From assembly GCF_016756775.1 (NCBI RefSeq), contig NZ_JAERMU010000020.1, forward strand, positions 22,578 to 86,577: a stretch of 64,000 bases of DNA, given 5' to 3'. Both the position numbers and the translations under genes were made by a program. The stretch comes from Dryocola clanedunensis subsp. sulfonylureivorans. Its GTDB lineage: Bacteria > Pseudomonadota > Gammaproteobacteria > Enterobacterales > Enterobacteriaceae. Positions 63,774-64,000 of the stretch are shown one piece after another. Under the pieces are notes generated by a model. That model saw only the letters and a list, made by a program, of their open reading frames with translations, made no database searches and was not told the DNA's origin. The stretch's first letter is position 1, and each line of letters begins with the position of its first letter.

Positions 63774-64000
63774 ATACGGTCTATTAACCGATGATTGTTA
63801 TAACAGCCCACTCACTTCAGCGTGGCTATTCGCGAGTCATATACACTGAGCGGTGGCGGGTATGTTTATCGTCGGGTTATGGTGATTCTCTCAGGCGTGT
63901 GATGCCGGGTTATTCACCACGGATAATTTAGACATTGCCGGTTTATTACTTATGGATAAGGCACTCATAAAGCCCCCTTATTCAGGGGGCTGAGCTGATG
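63774..64000. other. Right edge, no supported gene
   Basis: About 230 bp without a convincing ORF, ending with the hairpin described separately. Confidence 0.35.
63971..63991 (-). terminator. Hairpin, possible terminator
   Basis: AGCCCCC and GGGGGCT arms around seven bases. On the minus strand it is followed by TTTAT, a weak T-run. It may end a gene lying to the right of the window. Confidence 0.45.

Overview
The window reads as part of a large conjugative plasmid from a plant- or insect-associated member of the Enterobacterales (Erwinia/Pantoea-like). The evidence is an I-type (R64/ColIb-like) conjugation system, an IncI/L/M-type RepA replicon, a KdgM-family porin with a KdgR-like operator, and enterobacterial insertion-sequence debris. 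No rRNA, tRNA or CRISPR array was seen. The host genus is an inference.

Layout. (1) 1-19.1 kb, minus strand: the I-type type IVB transfer block (traM, traL, a sog-like primase, traK, traJ, traI, traH) preceded by a thin-pilus operon (pilT, pilL, pilV, pilU, pilS, pilR, pilQ, pilP, pilO, pilN, pilM) and headed by a NusG-like regulator, with a terminator and a long inverted repeat between regulator and operon. (2) 19.1-24.8 kb: the replicon (CopB/RepC-like repressor, antisense RNA, two leader ORFs, pseudoknot elements, repA, probable origin region), an unknown gene, the StbD/StbE toxin-antitoxin pair and a truncated oxidoreductase. (3) 25.2-34.9 kb: one giant autotransporter of about 3,228 residues. 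(4) 35.2-40.8 kb: a low-density scar region with an ISNCY fragment joined to a ColE1-like patch, a YeeE/YedE transporter, an IS3 fragment, a broken P-loop gene, a TetR regulator, an AriR-like gene and a miniature IS903 derivative.

(5) 40.9-54.3 kb: the most interesting part. It has all five activities known to be needed for bacterial ceramide synthesis in Caulobacter: a GNAT-like ceramide synthase, an acyl-ACP synthetase-like enzyme, an epimerase-like ceramide reductase, an ACP and a serine palmitoyltransferase. Next to them are three paralogous thymidylate-kinase-like P-loop kinases, a Wzx/MATE-type flippase, a CHAD-like protein, a secreted YtfJ paralogue and a second LptF/LptG pair. I propose that these make, phosphorylate, flip and export a sphingolipid to the outer membrane. 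The synthesis half follows known biochemistry; the head-group and export half is inference from gene content and order.

(6) 54.7-61.4 kb, minus strand: an acidic-polysaccharide utilisation operon (KdgM porin, sodium:solute symporter, periplasmic alginate-lyase-family protein, small membrane protein, heparinase II/III-family oligosaccharide lyase, small unknown protein), with a KdgR-like box and two further perfect palindromes upstream. (7) 61.7-63.8 kb: decayed IS3 (IS407-group) and IS903 copies. IS fragments bound regions 5 and 6, which fits acquisition of both as accessory cargo.
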